A stretch of 64,000 nucleotides of DNA from Thermosulfidibacter sp. (lineage in GTDB: Bacteria > Thermosulfidibacterota > Thermosulfidibacteria > Thermosulfidibacterales > Thermosulfidibacteraceae), in contig JAGDVO010000002.1 in assembly GCA_023269715.1 (NCBI GenBank), positions 23,216-87,215 on the forward strand, given 5' to 3'. The position numbers and the translations under genes were made by a program. Positions 36,433 through 44,331 of this stretch are shown here, in pieces. The stretch's first letter is position 1. Each line of letters starts with the position of its first letter. The notes below the pieces were generated by a model. The model had not been told where the DNA came from and ran no database searches. It saw only the letters and a list, made by a program, of their open reading frames with translations.

Positions 36433-37426
36433 AGAAAGGTCTTACAAACTTCTCTTTGAACTCTTCAGTATTTGTCATTTTTTCTAACATCAGTAACCTT
36501 TCCCAATGAGCCCTAACTTTTTCCTGTATCTTTTCTACAACTTCTTTTTTCAGGTGCTTGAATCTTCTCTGTGTTTTGAAATACTCCTCTATAGGTTTCA
36601 AACCCTTCGGCGGAATATAAGATATCTTCCACACTCCTCTTTCAACTTCATAAAGGGGGTATACACCTGTCTCCACAGCAAGCCTACCTACCTCGATAGC
36701 CATACTTGAAGGACAGCCCCAACCAGTGGGACAGGGAGCAAAAACATGTATATAGGCAGCACCTTCTATTTCCAATGATTTTCTTACCTTGTTCATAAGA
36801 TCCAAGGGATAACTGGGGCAGGCCGTCGCAACATAAGGTACATAATGACTTGCGGCTATCTCTGCCACATTCTTCTTCCAGTAGCCCTGACCTATACTGT
36901 AACGACCAGCTGGAGTAGTTGTAGTACTTGCACCAGTGAAGGTGGCACTTGAACCCTGTACACCTGTATTCATATAGGCTTCGTTATCATAACATATATA
37001 GGTAACATTATGGTTCCTGGCTAACATTCCCGACAAAGCCTGTAAACCTATATCAGCTGTACCACCATCTCCAGCAAGACCTATTATGTTTATCCTTTTA
37101 TTAGGATCTAACCTCCCCTTTCTTTTAAGGACCTTTATAGCTGCCTCTACACCACTTGCAACCGCCGCAACGTTTTCGAAGGCTACATGTATCCAGGGAA
37201 CACCCCAGGAGGTATAGGGAAATGGGGACGATATTATCTCCATACAACCTGTTGCATTCACCACTATTGTATTTGGACCTGCAGCTTTGAGGATGTACCT
37301 TATAGCAAGAGCAGGTGCACATCCCTGACAGGCCCTGTGGCCTCTCTTAAAATACTCTTCCTTTGGAGCATTCTTGTAAACCAGGGCTTTAGCAAAGGCC
37401 TTTAAATCTCTCACAACCTCGCTCAT
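36416..37426 (-). CDS. porB: Pyruvate:ferredoxin oxidoreductase, beta subunit
   Basis: PorB carries the thiamine diphosphate site and a [4Fe-4S] cluster of pyruvate:ferredoxin oxidoreductase, which interconverts pyruvate and acetyl-CoA plus CO2. Cluster cysteines appear in HRACQGCAPALA, NATGCMEIISS and the later PCPTGWGCPS. The TPP-binding GLAGDGGTADIGLQALSG...YDNEAYMNTGVQGS is complete. The 336-residue length is typical. It overlaps porA by 4 bases and waaF by 17. The sequence matches the pyruvate-specific branch rather than 2-oxoglutarate enzymes. Confidence 0.95.
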   Translation of the reverse strand: MSEVVRDLKAFAKALVYKNAPKEEYFKRGHRACQGCAPALAIRYILKAAGPNTIVVNATGCMEIISSPFPYTSWGVPWIHVAFENVAAVASGVEAAIKVLKRKGRLDPNKRINIIGLAGDGGTADIGLQALSGMLARNHNVTYICYDNEAYMNTGVQGSSATFTGASTTTTPAGRYSIGQGYWKKNVAEIAASHYVPYVATACPSYPLDLMNKVRKSLEIEGAAYIHVFAPCPTGWGCPSSMAIEVGRLAVETGVYPLYEVERGVWKISYIPPKGLKPIEEYFKTQRRFKHLKKEVVEKIQEKVRAHWERLLMLEKMTNTEEFKEKFVRPFYEVQI

Positions 37427-38607
37427 TCTCTCACTCCTATTATAGTTACCATTTCTGGTTCTTTACCAGTTCTCAAAGCTTCCTCACCAAGTTCAAACAT
37501 CCTCACGTAATCCTCAAACATAATGTCCCTGCCACCTAAACCACTTGTAACACCTATAACTATAGGCCTATTAGGTACATGATAGAGGGCACTTCTTACT
37601 TCACTCATAACTATACCAGCAGGACCACCAAAGGAAATAGCTCTATCAAGAACCACTACACACTTTATCTTCCCGCTTGTTAAAGCACTACCAACATCAT
37701 CAAAGGGAAATGGTCTCCACAACCTTATCTCCACTACCCCCCACTTTTTACCCCTCTTCCTCATCTCATCTACAACAAAACAGGCAGCGTCGGTAACCGA
37801 TCCCTGTGTAACCAGAACAACTTCCGCATCATCTATAGCGTAAGTTTCAACAGCACTGTACTTCCTTCCAAAACGCTCCGCAAATTCTTTAAAAACAGCA
37901 TCTATTACCGATCTTGAACTTCTTATAGCAACATCCTGCTGCTTCTTAACTTCTGTATAGATCTCAGGTAAACCTACAGGTCCCATTGTCACAGGTCTAT
38001 CTGGGTCCAACTTGTAGGGATGATCATAGGGAGGTAAGAAACCCTCCACATCCTCCTTACCAAAGAGAACCACAGGTTCAATAACATGGGTCAGTATAAA
38101 ACCGTCAAAATTGATCATAACAGGCAAGAGAACATCGGGATGCTCACCTATTTTAAAAGCCATAAATGTTAAATCATAAGCCTCCTGGGCATTATTGGCA
38201 AAAATGGAAATCCAGCCGGTATCCCTAACGCTCATCACATCGCTATGATCATTCCAGATGTTTATAGGAGCAGAAAGAGCCCTATTTGCAAGAGCCATTA
38301 CGACAGGCGCTCTCATGCTACTTGTGATGTAAACTATCTCATTCATAAGAGCTAACCCTTGGGCACTCGTAGATGTGAAAGTCCTTGCACCGGTTAGAGA
38401 AGCGCCAAGAGCTGCACTTAAAGCGGTATGCTCAGATTCAACAGTAATAAACTCAGCATTCAATATTCCATCAGCAACTAAATGTGCAAGATGCTCCACT
38501 ATATGTGTTTGAGGAGTGATAGGATAAGCACTCACCACATCCACGTCAGCAAGAGCTGCTGCTTCCGCTATAGCTATAGCTGCTTCAATTCCCACCTTCT
38601 TCGCCAT
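37423..38607 (-). CDS. porA: Pyruvate:ferredoxin oxidoreductase, alpha subunit
   Basis: PorA contributes the pyruvate-binding domain. Motifs: SAYPITPQTHIVEHLA, VESEHTALSAALGASLTGARTFTSTSAQGLALM, ANRALSAPINIWNDHSD, and C-terminal VVLDRAISFGGPAG. I place the start at ATG 38607 because GGAG stands eight bases upstream and the protein then begins MAKKVGIEAAIAIAEAAA two bases after the porD stop. The longer frame from 38646 would overlap porD by 37 bases and add 13 poorly conserved residues. It has 394 residues and overlaps porB by 4 bases. Confidence 0.95.
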   Translation of the reverse strand: MAKKVGIEAAIAIAEAAALADVDVVSAYPITPQTHIVEHLAHLVADGILNAEFITVESEHTALSAALGASLTGARTFTSTSAQGLALMNEIVYITSSMRAPVVMALANRALSAPINIWNDHSDVMSVRDTGWISIFANNAQEAYDLTFMAFKIGEHPDVLLPVMINFDGFILTHVIEPVVLFGKEDVEGFLPPYDHPYKLDPDRPVTMGPVGLPEIYTEVKKQQDVAIRSSRSVIDAVFKEFAERFGRKYSAVETYAIDDAEVVLVTQGSVTDAACFVVDEMRKRGKKWGVVEIRLWRPFPFDDVGSALTSGKIKCVVVLDRAISFGGPAGIVMSEVRSALYHVPNRPIVIGVTSGLGGRDIMFEDYVRMFELGEEALRTGKEPEMVTIIGVRE

Positions 38608-38609
38608 CT

Positions 38610-38888
38610 TTACAACTCCACCATTTTTATACATTTTCTGGGACATTCAACAGCACATATACCACAGCCTTTACAGTAATCCGTATTCAACTTGAAAAAG
38701 CTATCCTCTCCCTCTTCCCATGCATACTCAGGACAGAAACTCCAACAAACTCCACACTTTATACACTCATCGTAGTTAACAACAGGGGTAAGAGTTCTCC
38801 AGTTACCTGTTTTGTATTCCACGCTATTACCAGCCTCAGTGATTATACCAGCTAAAGTTAACTCCTTCCATGTAGGTAACTTCCTCAT
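38610..38888 (-). CDS. porD: Pyruvate:ferredoxin oxidoreductase, delta (ferredoxin) subunit
   Basis: This 92-residue 2[4Fe-4S] ferredoxin-like subunit relays electrons from PorB to external ferredoxin. The clusters are C42-C45-C48-C52 (CIKCGVCWSFCPE) and C72-C75-C78-C82 (CKGCGICAVECPR). It lies 2 bases after porG and 2 before porA, in the usual G-D-A-B order. Confidence 0.96.
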   Translation of the reverse strand: MRKLPTWKELTLAGIITEAGNSVEYKTGNWRTLTPVVNYDECIKCGVCWSFCPEYAWEEGEDSFFKLNTDYCKGCGICAVECPRKCIKMVEL

Positions 38889-38890
38889 GA

Positions 38891-39436
38891 CTACTCACTC
38901 ACCTCCTCATATGCTCTTCTAAAGGACCTTATTTCCTTCTCCTTCAAGTGAGGAAATCTCTCGGCTATGAAATACTCTAGGCTTTCCATTTTAGCTAGAT
39001 CTGGCCTACCTCTGCACAAAGCACCAAGTATAGCTATATTAGTTATAGGCACTCCTAATTCCTCAAGAGCTATCTTCGTAGCATCTACCGTAATTATCCT
39101 CCCTTTAAATCCAAGCCTCTCCTTAAGCTCCCGGGGACTCTCTTTACTATTTATCACGGCTAAACCACCCTCTTTGAGGCCAAAAAATACGTTCTCGCTC
39201 TGTATAAGAGTGCTATCAAGAACCACGATAACATCAGGATGATAAACCCCTATTCTTATTCTGATAGGTTCATTAGAAATCCTGGTAAAAGCCTGCACAG
39301 GAGCACCCCTTCTTTCCGCACCAAAAGAGGGAAAGGCCTGTGCATATTTACCGTCCATTATAGCCGCCTGTGCAAGAATCTCTGCGCTAGTAACAGCCCC
39401 TTGACCGCCTCTTCCATGAAACCTTATCTCTATCAT
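38891..39436 (-). CDS. porG: Pyruvate:ferredoxin oxidoreductase, gamma subunit
   Basis: PorG is the gamma subunit, with the signature [44 protein letters not shown] and DSTLI. I prefer ATG 39436 ([10 protein letters not shown], 181 residues) because AAGGGG lies upstream at good spacing. The alternative ATG at 39451 has no Shine-Dalgarno and adds MKGLS. It is the first gene of porGDAB-waaF-helicase and has a consensus promoter about 50 bases upstream. In an anaerobe this enzyme may run in either direction; together with ppsA it fits acetyl-CoA carboxylation. Confidence 0.93.
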
Positions 39437-39486
39437 CGACAACCCCTTCATAAAGGAAGTTTTAAAAAATTGAAAAACTATAACTC

Positions 39487-39515
39487 AGTTTATATATGGG
39501 TTCTAGCCTTGTCAA
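39487..39515 (-). promoter_or_regulatory. Promoter of the por operon
   Basis: On the minus strand TTGACA (39515-39510) is followed after 17 bases by TAAACT (39492-39487); a TATAAA at 15 bases spacing overlaps it (39494-39489). It lies about 50 bases upstream of the chosen porG start and just downstream of the rsuA stop. Confidence 0.55.
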
Positions 39516-39530
39516 CATTAAAATCACAAA

Positions 39531-40250
39531 TTACTTTAATTCACAAACTTTATACAATTCCTCGATCTCTTTCCTTTCCAATTCCCTTACTTCCCCTTCA
39601 CTTAAGCCACCTAAGTCTATAGGACCAAAGGCTATCCTTTTTAGAGATAAAACTCTATTACCTAAAGCTGAAAAGATCCTTTTCACAAGGTGGTATCTAC
39701 CCTCGGTTACAGTAATTCTAACGACCCTTCCTTCATCGGAAATTCCCACATCTTCAACAATTACAGGACCATCTTTGAGATTTACACCTCTTAACAGAAT
39801 ATCTACCTCACCTACCAGGATAGGGTTTTCCAGATAAACCTCATAAACCTTCCTGACCTTCCATTTCGGATGGGTTAAACGATGAGCTAGCAATCCATCG
39901 TTAGTTATAAGTACAAGACCTTCAGCATCCTTATCTAGTCTACCAACGGGAAATAACTCCTCAACCCTAGGAATGTCTACTAGTAGATCAAAGAGGGTAA
40001 GATCTTTGTCCTTTGTAGATGTGATCACCCCTTTCGGTTTATACATCTTATAATAGCGTTTACCAGCAAGCTCTATCCTTCTACCTTCGATACTTACTTC
40101 GTCTCTTACTGAAACCTTGCAAGAAATATCCCTTACAACCATGCCATTTACCGTAATAAGTCCCTCTCTTATCATATCTCTTACCACACTTCTCGAGCCT
40201 ACTCCCGCATTAACCAAAAACCTATCCAGCCTTAACTTCTTCCCTTCCAA
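39531..40250 (-). CDS. rsuA: RsuA-family rRNA pseudouridine synthase
   Basis: This 239-residue enzyme isomerises a uridine in rRNA. It has an N-terminal S4 RNA-binding domain (RLDRFLVNAGVGSRSVVRDMI...GLITVNGMVV) and a catalytic domain with the Asp motif GRLDKDAEGLVLITNDG and the C-terminal EGRYHLVKRIFSALG. The YHxVKR form favours RsuA (16S U516) over RluB, whose motif is NxxVRR. The start is TTG (40248-40250) with GGAGGGG five bases upstream. It is divergent from the leu leader region. Confidence 0.88.
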   Translation of the reverse strand: MEGKKLRLDRFLVNAGVGSRSVVRDMIREGLITVNGMVVRDISCKVSVRDEVSIEGRRIELAGKRYYKMYKPKGVITSTKDKDLTLFDLLVDIPRVEELFPVGRLDKDAEGLVLITNDGLLAHRLTHPKWKVRKVYEVYLENPILVGEVDILLRGVNLKDGPVIVEDVGISDEGRVVRITVTEGRYHLVKRIFSALGNRVLSLKRIAFGPIDLGGLSEGEVRELERKEIEELYKVCELK

Positions 40251-40272
40251 TAGTCCCCTCCATCTATGTTAT

Positions 40273-40294
40273 CTGTCGAATATTATTACGACAG
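40273..40294. promoter_or_regulatory. Inverted repeat CTGTCG-N10-CGACAG upstream of the leu promoter
   Basis: CTGTCG (40273-40278) and CGACAG (40289-40294) form a perfect 6-base inverted repeat with a 10-base AT spacer. Its centre-to-centre spacing of 16 and position directly against the -35 box (40296) are what an operator or activator site would show. It lies between divergent rsuA and leuA. The regulator is unknown. Confidence 0.45.
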
Positions 40295-40295
40295 C

Positions 40296-40323
40296 TTGAC
40301 AAATTTTGCCACTAGATTATAAT
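40296..40323 (+). promoter_or_regulatory. Consensus sigma-70 promoter of the leuA transcription unit
   Basis: TTGACA (40296-40301) and TATAAT (40318-40323), both perfect, are separated by 16 bases. Transcription should begin near 40330, about 30 bases before the leader peptide ATG at 40361. Confidence 0.8.
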
Positions 40324-40340
40324 TAATTATCAATTATAAT
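40316..40340. promoter_or_regulatory. AT-only inverted repeat over the leu -10 box
   Basis: ATTATAATT (40316-40324) and AATTATAAT (40332-40340) are perfect inverted copies separated by 7 bases. The left arm contains the -10 box and the right arm covers the predicted transcription start, as a repressor site would. Because the repeat is built only of A and T, chance similarity cannot be excluded. Confidence 0.35.
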
Positions 40341-40360
40341 CGAAATTTTAGGAGAAGGAG

Positions 40361-40459
40361 ATGTTAGTAGAAAAGGCCCTAAATAAAAAAGCTGGATTCT
40401 TAACCTCGATAGCAGATCTATACCTACTAGGCCTACTACTACGGAGGGGACCCGCCTGA
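40361..40459 (+). CDS. leuL: leu operon leader peptide (attenuator peptide)
   Basis: This 32-codon ORF begins at ATG 40361 with GGAGAAGGAG directly upstream (40351-40360) and stops at TGA 40457-40459. Nine of 32 residues are leucine. Five lie in the run LYLLGLLL (codons 20-27 contain Leu at 20, 22, 23, 25, 26 and 27), and all nine use CTA or TTA. It precedes a strong terminator and leuA, and its stop codon falls just inside the first attenuator segment. This is the design of leucine leader peptides known from enteric bacteria: ribosomes stall at the Leu codons when charged tRNA-Leu is scarce. The peptide itself is not expected to have another function. Confidence 0.88.
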   Translation: MLVEKALNKKAGFLTSIADLYLLGLLLRRGPA

Positions 40460-40536
40460 GGTTATGAAGGATAGCCACGGGCGGGTTCCCTTGGAGGAAT
40501 CCTCCCGTGGCAAAGTATAAAAAGGCCACAGGGAGG
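40447..40536 (+). promoter_or_regulatory. leu attenuator alternative RNA structures
   Basis: Five segments can pair in two exclusive ways. Segment 1 (40447-40456, GGGACCCGCC) pairs with 2 (40480-40490, GGCGGGTTCCC). Segment 2' (40474-40481, GCCACGGG) pairs with 3 (40504-40511, CCCGTGGC). Segment 3 extended (40501-40511, CCTCCCGTGGC) pairs with 4 (40525-40536, GCCACAGGGAGG) over 11 bp with one bulged A. Segment 4 is also the 5' arm of the terminator. Stalling at the Leu codons leaves 1 free, so 1:2 and the antiterminator 3:4 can form; finishing the peptide at TGA masks 1, so 2:3 and the terminator form. The pairings are read directly; the switching is inferred. Confidence 0.82.
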
Positions 40537-40567
40537 AAAAATCCTTCCTGTGGCCTTTTTTATTTTT
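40524..40567 (+). terminator. leu attenuator intrinsic terminator
   Basis: GGCCACAGGGAGGA (40524-40537) pairs with TCCTTCCTGTGGCC (40542-40555) as a 14-bp stem with one G-U pair and an AAAA loop, followed by a T run (40556-40567, TTTTTTATTTTT). It ends 27 bases before the leuA ATG. Confidence 0.95.
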
Positions 40568-40593
40568 CAACAAAATCAAAAGGGAGGTAAGAG

Positions 40594-42159
40594 ATGGACA
40601 GAATAATAATATTCGACACAACGTTGAGAGATGGTGAACAGGCACCAGGTTTTTCAATGACCCTCAATGAAAAACTTATGCTCGCACAACAACTTGCAAG
40701 ACTCGGCGTAGATGTGATCGAAGCTGGTTTCGCAGCAAGTAGTCCTGGAGATTTTAGTTCTGTAAGGAAGATAGCGGAAGAAGTTAAGGGGCCTATAATA
40801 TGCTCACTTGCAAGGGCTAATAAAAAGGATATAGAAGCAGCTGCCAAAGCACTTGAACCTGCGGAAAGAAAGAGAATTCACACCTTCATAGCAACAAGTG
40901 AAATCCACATGAAGTACAAACTAAAGATGGATAAAGAGGAAGTTCTCGCAAGGGCCATTGAAGCTGTAAAATTTGCAAGAAACTTCACAGATGACGTTGA
41001 ATTTTCGGCAGAAGATGCAACAAGGAGCGATCTTAACTTTCTCTGCAAGATATTCGAAGAGGTTATAAAGGCTGGGGCAACAACCATAAACATTCCGGAC
41101 ACGGTTGGTTATGCCATACCAAGCGAATTTAAAGAAAAGATACTCTACATAATAAACAGAGTTCCTAATATAGATAAAGTTATACTCAGCGTTCACTGTC
41201 ACAACGACCTCGGACTCGCTGTTGCCAACTCATTGATAGCAATAGAAGTGGGAGTAAGACAGGTAGAATGTACCATAAACGGAATAGGCGAAAGGGCAGG
41301 TAATGCAGCCCTTGAGGAAATCGTGATGGCCATAAAAACACGCAGAGACCACTTTAAACTAACCACCAATATAAACACGAAGGAAATCTATAGAACAAGT
41401 CAGCTCCTCTCACATATTACAGGCGTTTATGTACAGCCAAACAAAGCGATAGTTGGTAAAAACGCTTTTGCCCATGAAGCCGGAATACACCAGCACGGCG
41501 TTCTTGAAAACCCCCTTACCTATGAGATAATGAAACCTGAGGACATAGGATTACCAACTAATACCATAGTCCTTGGCAAGCACTCAGGTAGACATGCACT
41601 CAAAAAACGTATCGAAGAGCTAGGCTTCACAAACATCCCCGATGAAGCGCTGGACAAAATTTTCGAAAAATTCAAAGTCATAGCGGACAGGAAGAAAGAG
41701 GTGTTCGACGATGATCTCTTTGCAATAGTTCAAGAGGTACTCCTTGATGTACCTATTAAAACTTACCAACTCGAATACCTCCAGGTGTTAAGTGGGAACA
41801 CCATAGTACCATCAGCAACGGTGGGACTCAGAAGGGGAGAAGAAACATTCCAAGATTCATCAACAGGAGATGGTCCTGTGGATGCTACCTTCAAAGCTAT
41901 AGATAGGATAACGGGAATAAATGGAACCCTTCTCTCCTATAGGATTAGAGCGGTCACACATGGTAAAGATGCAGTAGGAGAGGTTACGGTAGAAGTTAAG
42001 TTCAACGGAAAGACCTTTGTGGGTAAGGGTTCTAGTACAGACATCATAGAAGCAAGTGCTCTCGCCTATATAGATACGGTAAATAAGTACCTCTACAGAG
42101 AAACGATAGATAAACTGATTGAAGACTTCTCTATAGAAGAATCTATCAAAGAATCCTAG
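40594..42159 (+). CDS. leuA: 2-Isopropylmalate synthase
   Basis: LeuA condenses acetyl-CoA with 2-oxoisovalerate, the committed step of leucine synthesis. The 521-residue protein has the catalytic barrel motifs [29 protein letters not shown], the metal ligand segment [17 protein letters not shown] and [19 protein letters not shown], then GKHSGRHAL and the C-terminal leucine-sensing domain ([20 protein letters not shown]..., [14 protein letters not shown]-type). The ATG follows AGGGAGGT. It is controlled by the attenuator just upstream. The other leu genes are not adjacent, and a strong hairpin follows, so leuA appears to be monocistronic. Citramalate synthase was considered; length and the regulatory context favour LeuA. 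Confidence 0.94.
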   Translation: MDRIIIFDTTLRDGEQAPGFSMTLNEKLMLAQQLARLGVDVIEAGFAASSPGDFSSVRKIAEEVKGPIICSLARANKKDIEAAAKALEPAERKRIHTFIATSEIHMKYKLKMDKEEVLARAIEAVKFARNFTDDVEFSAEDATRSDLNFLCKIFEEVIKAGATTINIPDTVGYAIPSEFKEKILYIINRVPNIDKVILSVHCHNDLGLAVANSLIAIEVGVRQVECTINGIGERAGNAALEEIVMAIKTRRDHFKLTTNINTKEIYRTSQLLSHITGVYVQPNKAIVGKNAFAHEAGIHQHGVLENPLTYEIMKPEDIGLPTNTIVLGKHSGRHALKKRIEELGFTNIPDEALDKIFEKFKVIADRKKEVFDDDLFAIVQEVLLDVPIKTYQLEYLQVLSGNTIVPSATVGLRRGEETFQDSSTGDGPVDATFKAIDRITGINGTLLSYRIRAVTHGKDAVGEVTVEVKFNGKTFVGKGSSTDIIEASALAYIDTVNKYLYRETIDKLIEDFSIEESIKES

Positions 42160-42164
42160 TGGAT

Positions 42165-42183
42165 GGGTGGGCTTTGCCCACCC
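42165..42183. terminator. Hairpin between convergent leuA and ApgM-like gene
   Basis: GGGTGGGC (42165-42172), TTT loop, GCCCACCC (42176-42183) is a perfect 8-bp GC stem sitting between convergent genes. Neither side has a good T run, so it may serve as a weak bidirectional terminator or mRNA 3' end barrier. Confidence 0.6.
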
Positions 42184-42186
42184 TAA

Positions 42187-43329
42187 CTAAAAACCTTCAA
42201 CCTCAATTATACCCAAGTAGTTCCTTAAGATAAGCATTAGCTCCTTTCCCCTTATGATACCTAGAGAGCCGTTCACACTACTTGCCTCGTCAAACCGGGC
42301 GGTTCTCCCCCTTCTTACAAGAGGTCCAACCATAAGTACAGGAACAGGTAGTCCTGAATAGGGTTTATAACCGTCACTTAATGTTGTGGAATCACTGGTG
42401 AGAACGAAGAGAATGTTATCCTTCACAACACTATCAACAACATAGGAAAAAACGCCATCCAACTCCTCTATAAATTCCACCTTCTTCCAGGCCTTGTACT
42501 GAAAATCGTTTCTATGAATGTAATCAGAGTAGAAAAAGTAGACTCCACAATCCTTACAATTTGTCGCGGAAAAAAGAAACTTCTGTAAATTACCTATAAG
42601 ACTCGAATCCTCAAAAAACTCACAACCTAAACCCATCCACTCCAATAAACCTTTGAAAAAGTAAGAATCCGTATAGAACTTAAAACCGGAAAAATCAAAG
42701 CTACTACTGGAAAAATCGGTTAACCTCCCAACGCCATAAACAAAAAGTGCGTTTATAGGAGATAATCCCCTATCAACCCTGTGATTATTACCCTCCCATG
42801 CACTAGGGAGGTAATTTATATCGCTGAGCTTCTTCTCATCAACAGGAACCCCTATATTCCAAGGATGATAGGATTCCAAAAAATTATCGGATTCCAGCAA
42901 AAATCTACCCTTACCAAGTGTTTTTACATTCTTAAAGTGTTTCTTCAGAAATCCCAAGAAGCTTTCGATTTCACTGTCATCTTCAAAAGGTCTCTTCTCA
43001 ACCAATCTCCCATTTTCAACTACACAGGGTTCCAAAATGGCGTAGTACTTCTTCTTAGATAGCTTAATGCCTCTCCCTATAGCTTCAAAGGCAGCAAGAC
43101 CAGGATACAATTCTCTAGGATTCCCAAGTAAAAGGTACATGGAAAGCCAGGGAGAAACCGCCTCACCTATAACTGTAGGATGGAAAACTCCCGTAGCACC
43201 AAGCATAGCAAGATGTTCTAAGTTTGGAGTCCTAGCAACCTGTAGAGGTGTTTTTCTACCTAAACCGTCTATAGCGTGATCACTTATCCCGCCAAGAACG
43301 ATAACTATGGCTTTCTCAACCCCAAACAT
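42187..43329 (-). CDS. Degenerate ApgM paralogue (alkaline phosphatase superfamily, probably inactive)
   Basis: The ends of this 380-residue protein clearly resemble ApgM: KTPLQVARTPNLEHLAMLGATG and LAAFEAIGRGI near the N-terminus, and PVPVLMVGP...ARFDEASSVNGSLGIIRGKELM at the C-terminus. The metal and catalytic residues of the true ApgM at 8.4 kb are changed: MDGLGD is [19 protein letters not shown] is missing (YSDYIHRNDF), and CDHST is TSDSTT with the GHS.H motif gone. I therefore infer a pseudo-enzyme or one with altered chemistry. The ATG at 43329 has GGGAGGTGAT upstream. It is divergent from glyQ. Confidence 0.8.
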   Translation of the reverse strand: MFGVEKAIVIVLGGISDHAIDGLGRKTPLQVARTPNLEHLAMLGATGVFHPTVIGEAVSPWLSMYLLLGNPRELYPGLAAFEAIGRGIKLSKKKYYAILEPCVVENGRLVEKRPFEDDSEIESFLGFLKKHFKNVKTLGKGRFLLESDNFLESYHPWNIGVPVDEKKLSDINYLPSAWEGNNHRVDRGLSPINALFVYGVGRLTDFSSSSFDFSGFKFYTDSYFFKGLLEWMGLGCEFFEDSSLIGNLQKFLFSATNCKDCGVYFFYSDYIHRNDFQYKAWKKVEFIEELDGVFSYVVDSVVKDNILFVLTSDSTTLSDGYKPYSGLPVPVLMVGPLVRRGRTARFDEASSVNGSLGIIRGKELMLILRNYLGIIEVEGF

Positions 43330-43367
43330 AATCACCTCCCATTTCCACTTGCCACAAGCATAGAATA

Positions 43368-43395
43368 TTGTCAATCTTACCCTTTGTGTTATACT
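43368..43395 (+). promoter_or_regulatory. glyQ promoter with extended -10
   Basis: TTGTCA (43368-43373) and TATACT (43390-43395) are 16 bases apart, with TG at 43387-43388 giving an extended -10. The predicted start lies about 30 bases before the glyQ Shine-Dalgarno. Confidence 0.6.
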
Positions 43396-43433
43396 AGAAT
43401 AAAAATAAGAACTATCTCGAGGAGGTACGGGAA

Positions 43434-44312
43434 ATGACATTCCAAGAAGTTCTATTGAAATTACAGGAATTCTGGGCAGATTACGGATGTGTAATCCAAC
43501 AACCGTATGACATAGAAGTTGGAGCTGGGACCATGAATCCTGCTACCTTTTTGAGGGTTTTAGGGCCTGAGCCTTGGAAGGTAGCCTATGTAGAACCATC
43601 CAGAAGACCAACTGACGGTAGATACGGTGAGAATCCCAACAGACTGCAACACTATTACCAGTTCCAAGTTATAATAAAACCGTCTCCTGACGATATACAA
43701 GAAGTTTATCTGGAGAGTCTCAAGGCCTTGGGCATAGATCCAAAAAAACACGATATAAGATTTGTGGAAGATGACTGGGAATCTCCAACTCTTGGTGCAT
43801 GGGGTCTAGGTTGGGAGGTATGGCTCGACGGTATGGAAATAACACAGTTTACGTACTTCCAACAGGCGGGAGGAATAGATCTCTATCCTATATCAGTTGA
43901 AATCACCTATGGTACGGAAAGAATCGCGATGTACCTGCAGGAAGTGGATAATGTCTTCGACCTTATATGGGCCGATGGAGTGACCTATGGGGATATCCAC
44001 CATCAGGGTGAGGTTGAATGGTCGATCTACAATTTCGAAGAAGCGGATATAAACATGCTATTCACGCTGTTTGAATTCTACGAAAAGGAATCGGAGAGAT
44101 TAATAGAAAAAAATCTAGTGCTTCCAGCCTATGATTACTGCCTTAAGTGTTCCCATACCTTTAACCTATTAGATGCAAGAGGAGCTATAAGCGTAAAGGA
44201 GAGGACAAACTATATATCGAGGATCAGAAAGCTAGCTAGACAAATAGCAGAAGCCTATATAGAACAGAGAAAGAAGATGGATTACCCCTTCATAAAAAGG
44301 ATTGCTTTTTAA
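43434..44312 (+). CDS. glyQ: Glycyl-tRNA synthetase, alpha subunit
   Basis: GlyQ is the catalytic alpha chain of the bacterial alpha2beta2 glycyl-tRNA synthetase. The 292-residue class II domain has [85 protein letters not shown] and [13 protein letters not shown]. The ATG follows GAGGAGGT. glyS (beta) would be expected immediately downstream but is replaced by a CNNM transporter gene, so the beta subunit must be encoded elsewhere. Confidence 0.97.
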   Translation: MTFQEVLLKLQEFWADYGCVIQQPYDIEVGAGTMNPATFLRVLGPEPWKVAYVEPSRRPTDGRYGENPNRLQHYYQFQVIIKPSPDDIQEVYLESLKALGIDPKKHDIRFVEDDWESPTLGAWGLGWEVWLDGMEITQFTYFQQAGGIDLYPISVEITYGTERIAMYLQEVDNVFDLIWADGVTYGDIHHQGEVEWSIYNFEEADINMLFTLFEFYEKESERLIEKNLVLPAYDYCLKCSHTFNLLDARGAISVKERTNYISRIRKLARQIAEAYIEQRKKMDYPFIKRIAF

Positions 44313-44331
44313 CTAAATAAAGGATAGGTAG

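Noticed and set aside
38608-38646. porA starting at 38646
   Set aside because: It would overlap porD by 37 bases; ATG 38607 has a Shine-Dalgarno and the conserved N-terminus.
40447-40567. leu leader as a T-box riboswitch
   Set aside because: I find no T-box consensus (AGGGTGG-ACCGCG) or specifier loop, while a Leu-rich translated ORF explains the structure.
43330-43440. 38-residue N-terminal extension of the ApgM-like protein
   Set aside because: It spans the divergent glyQ promoter and Shine-Dalgarno; ATG 43329 has GGGAGGTGAT upstream and matches the family start.
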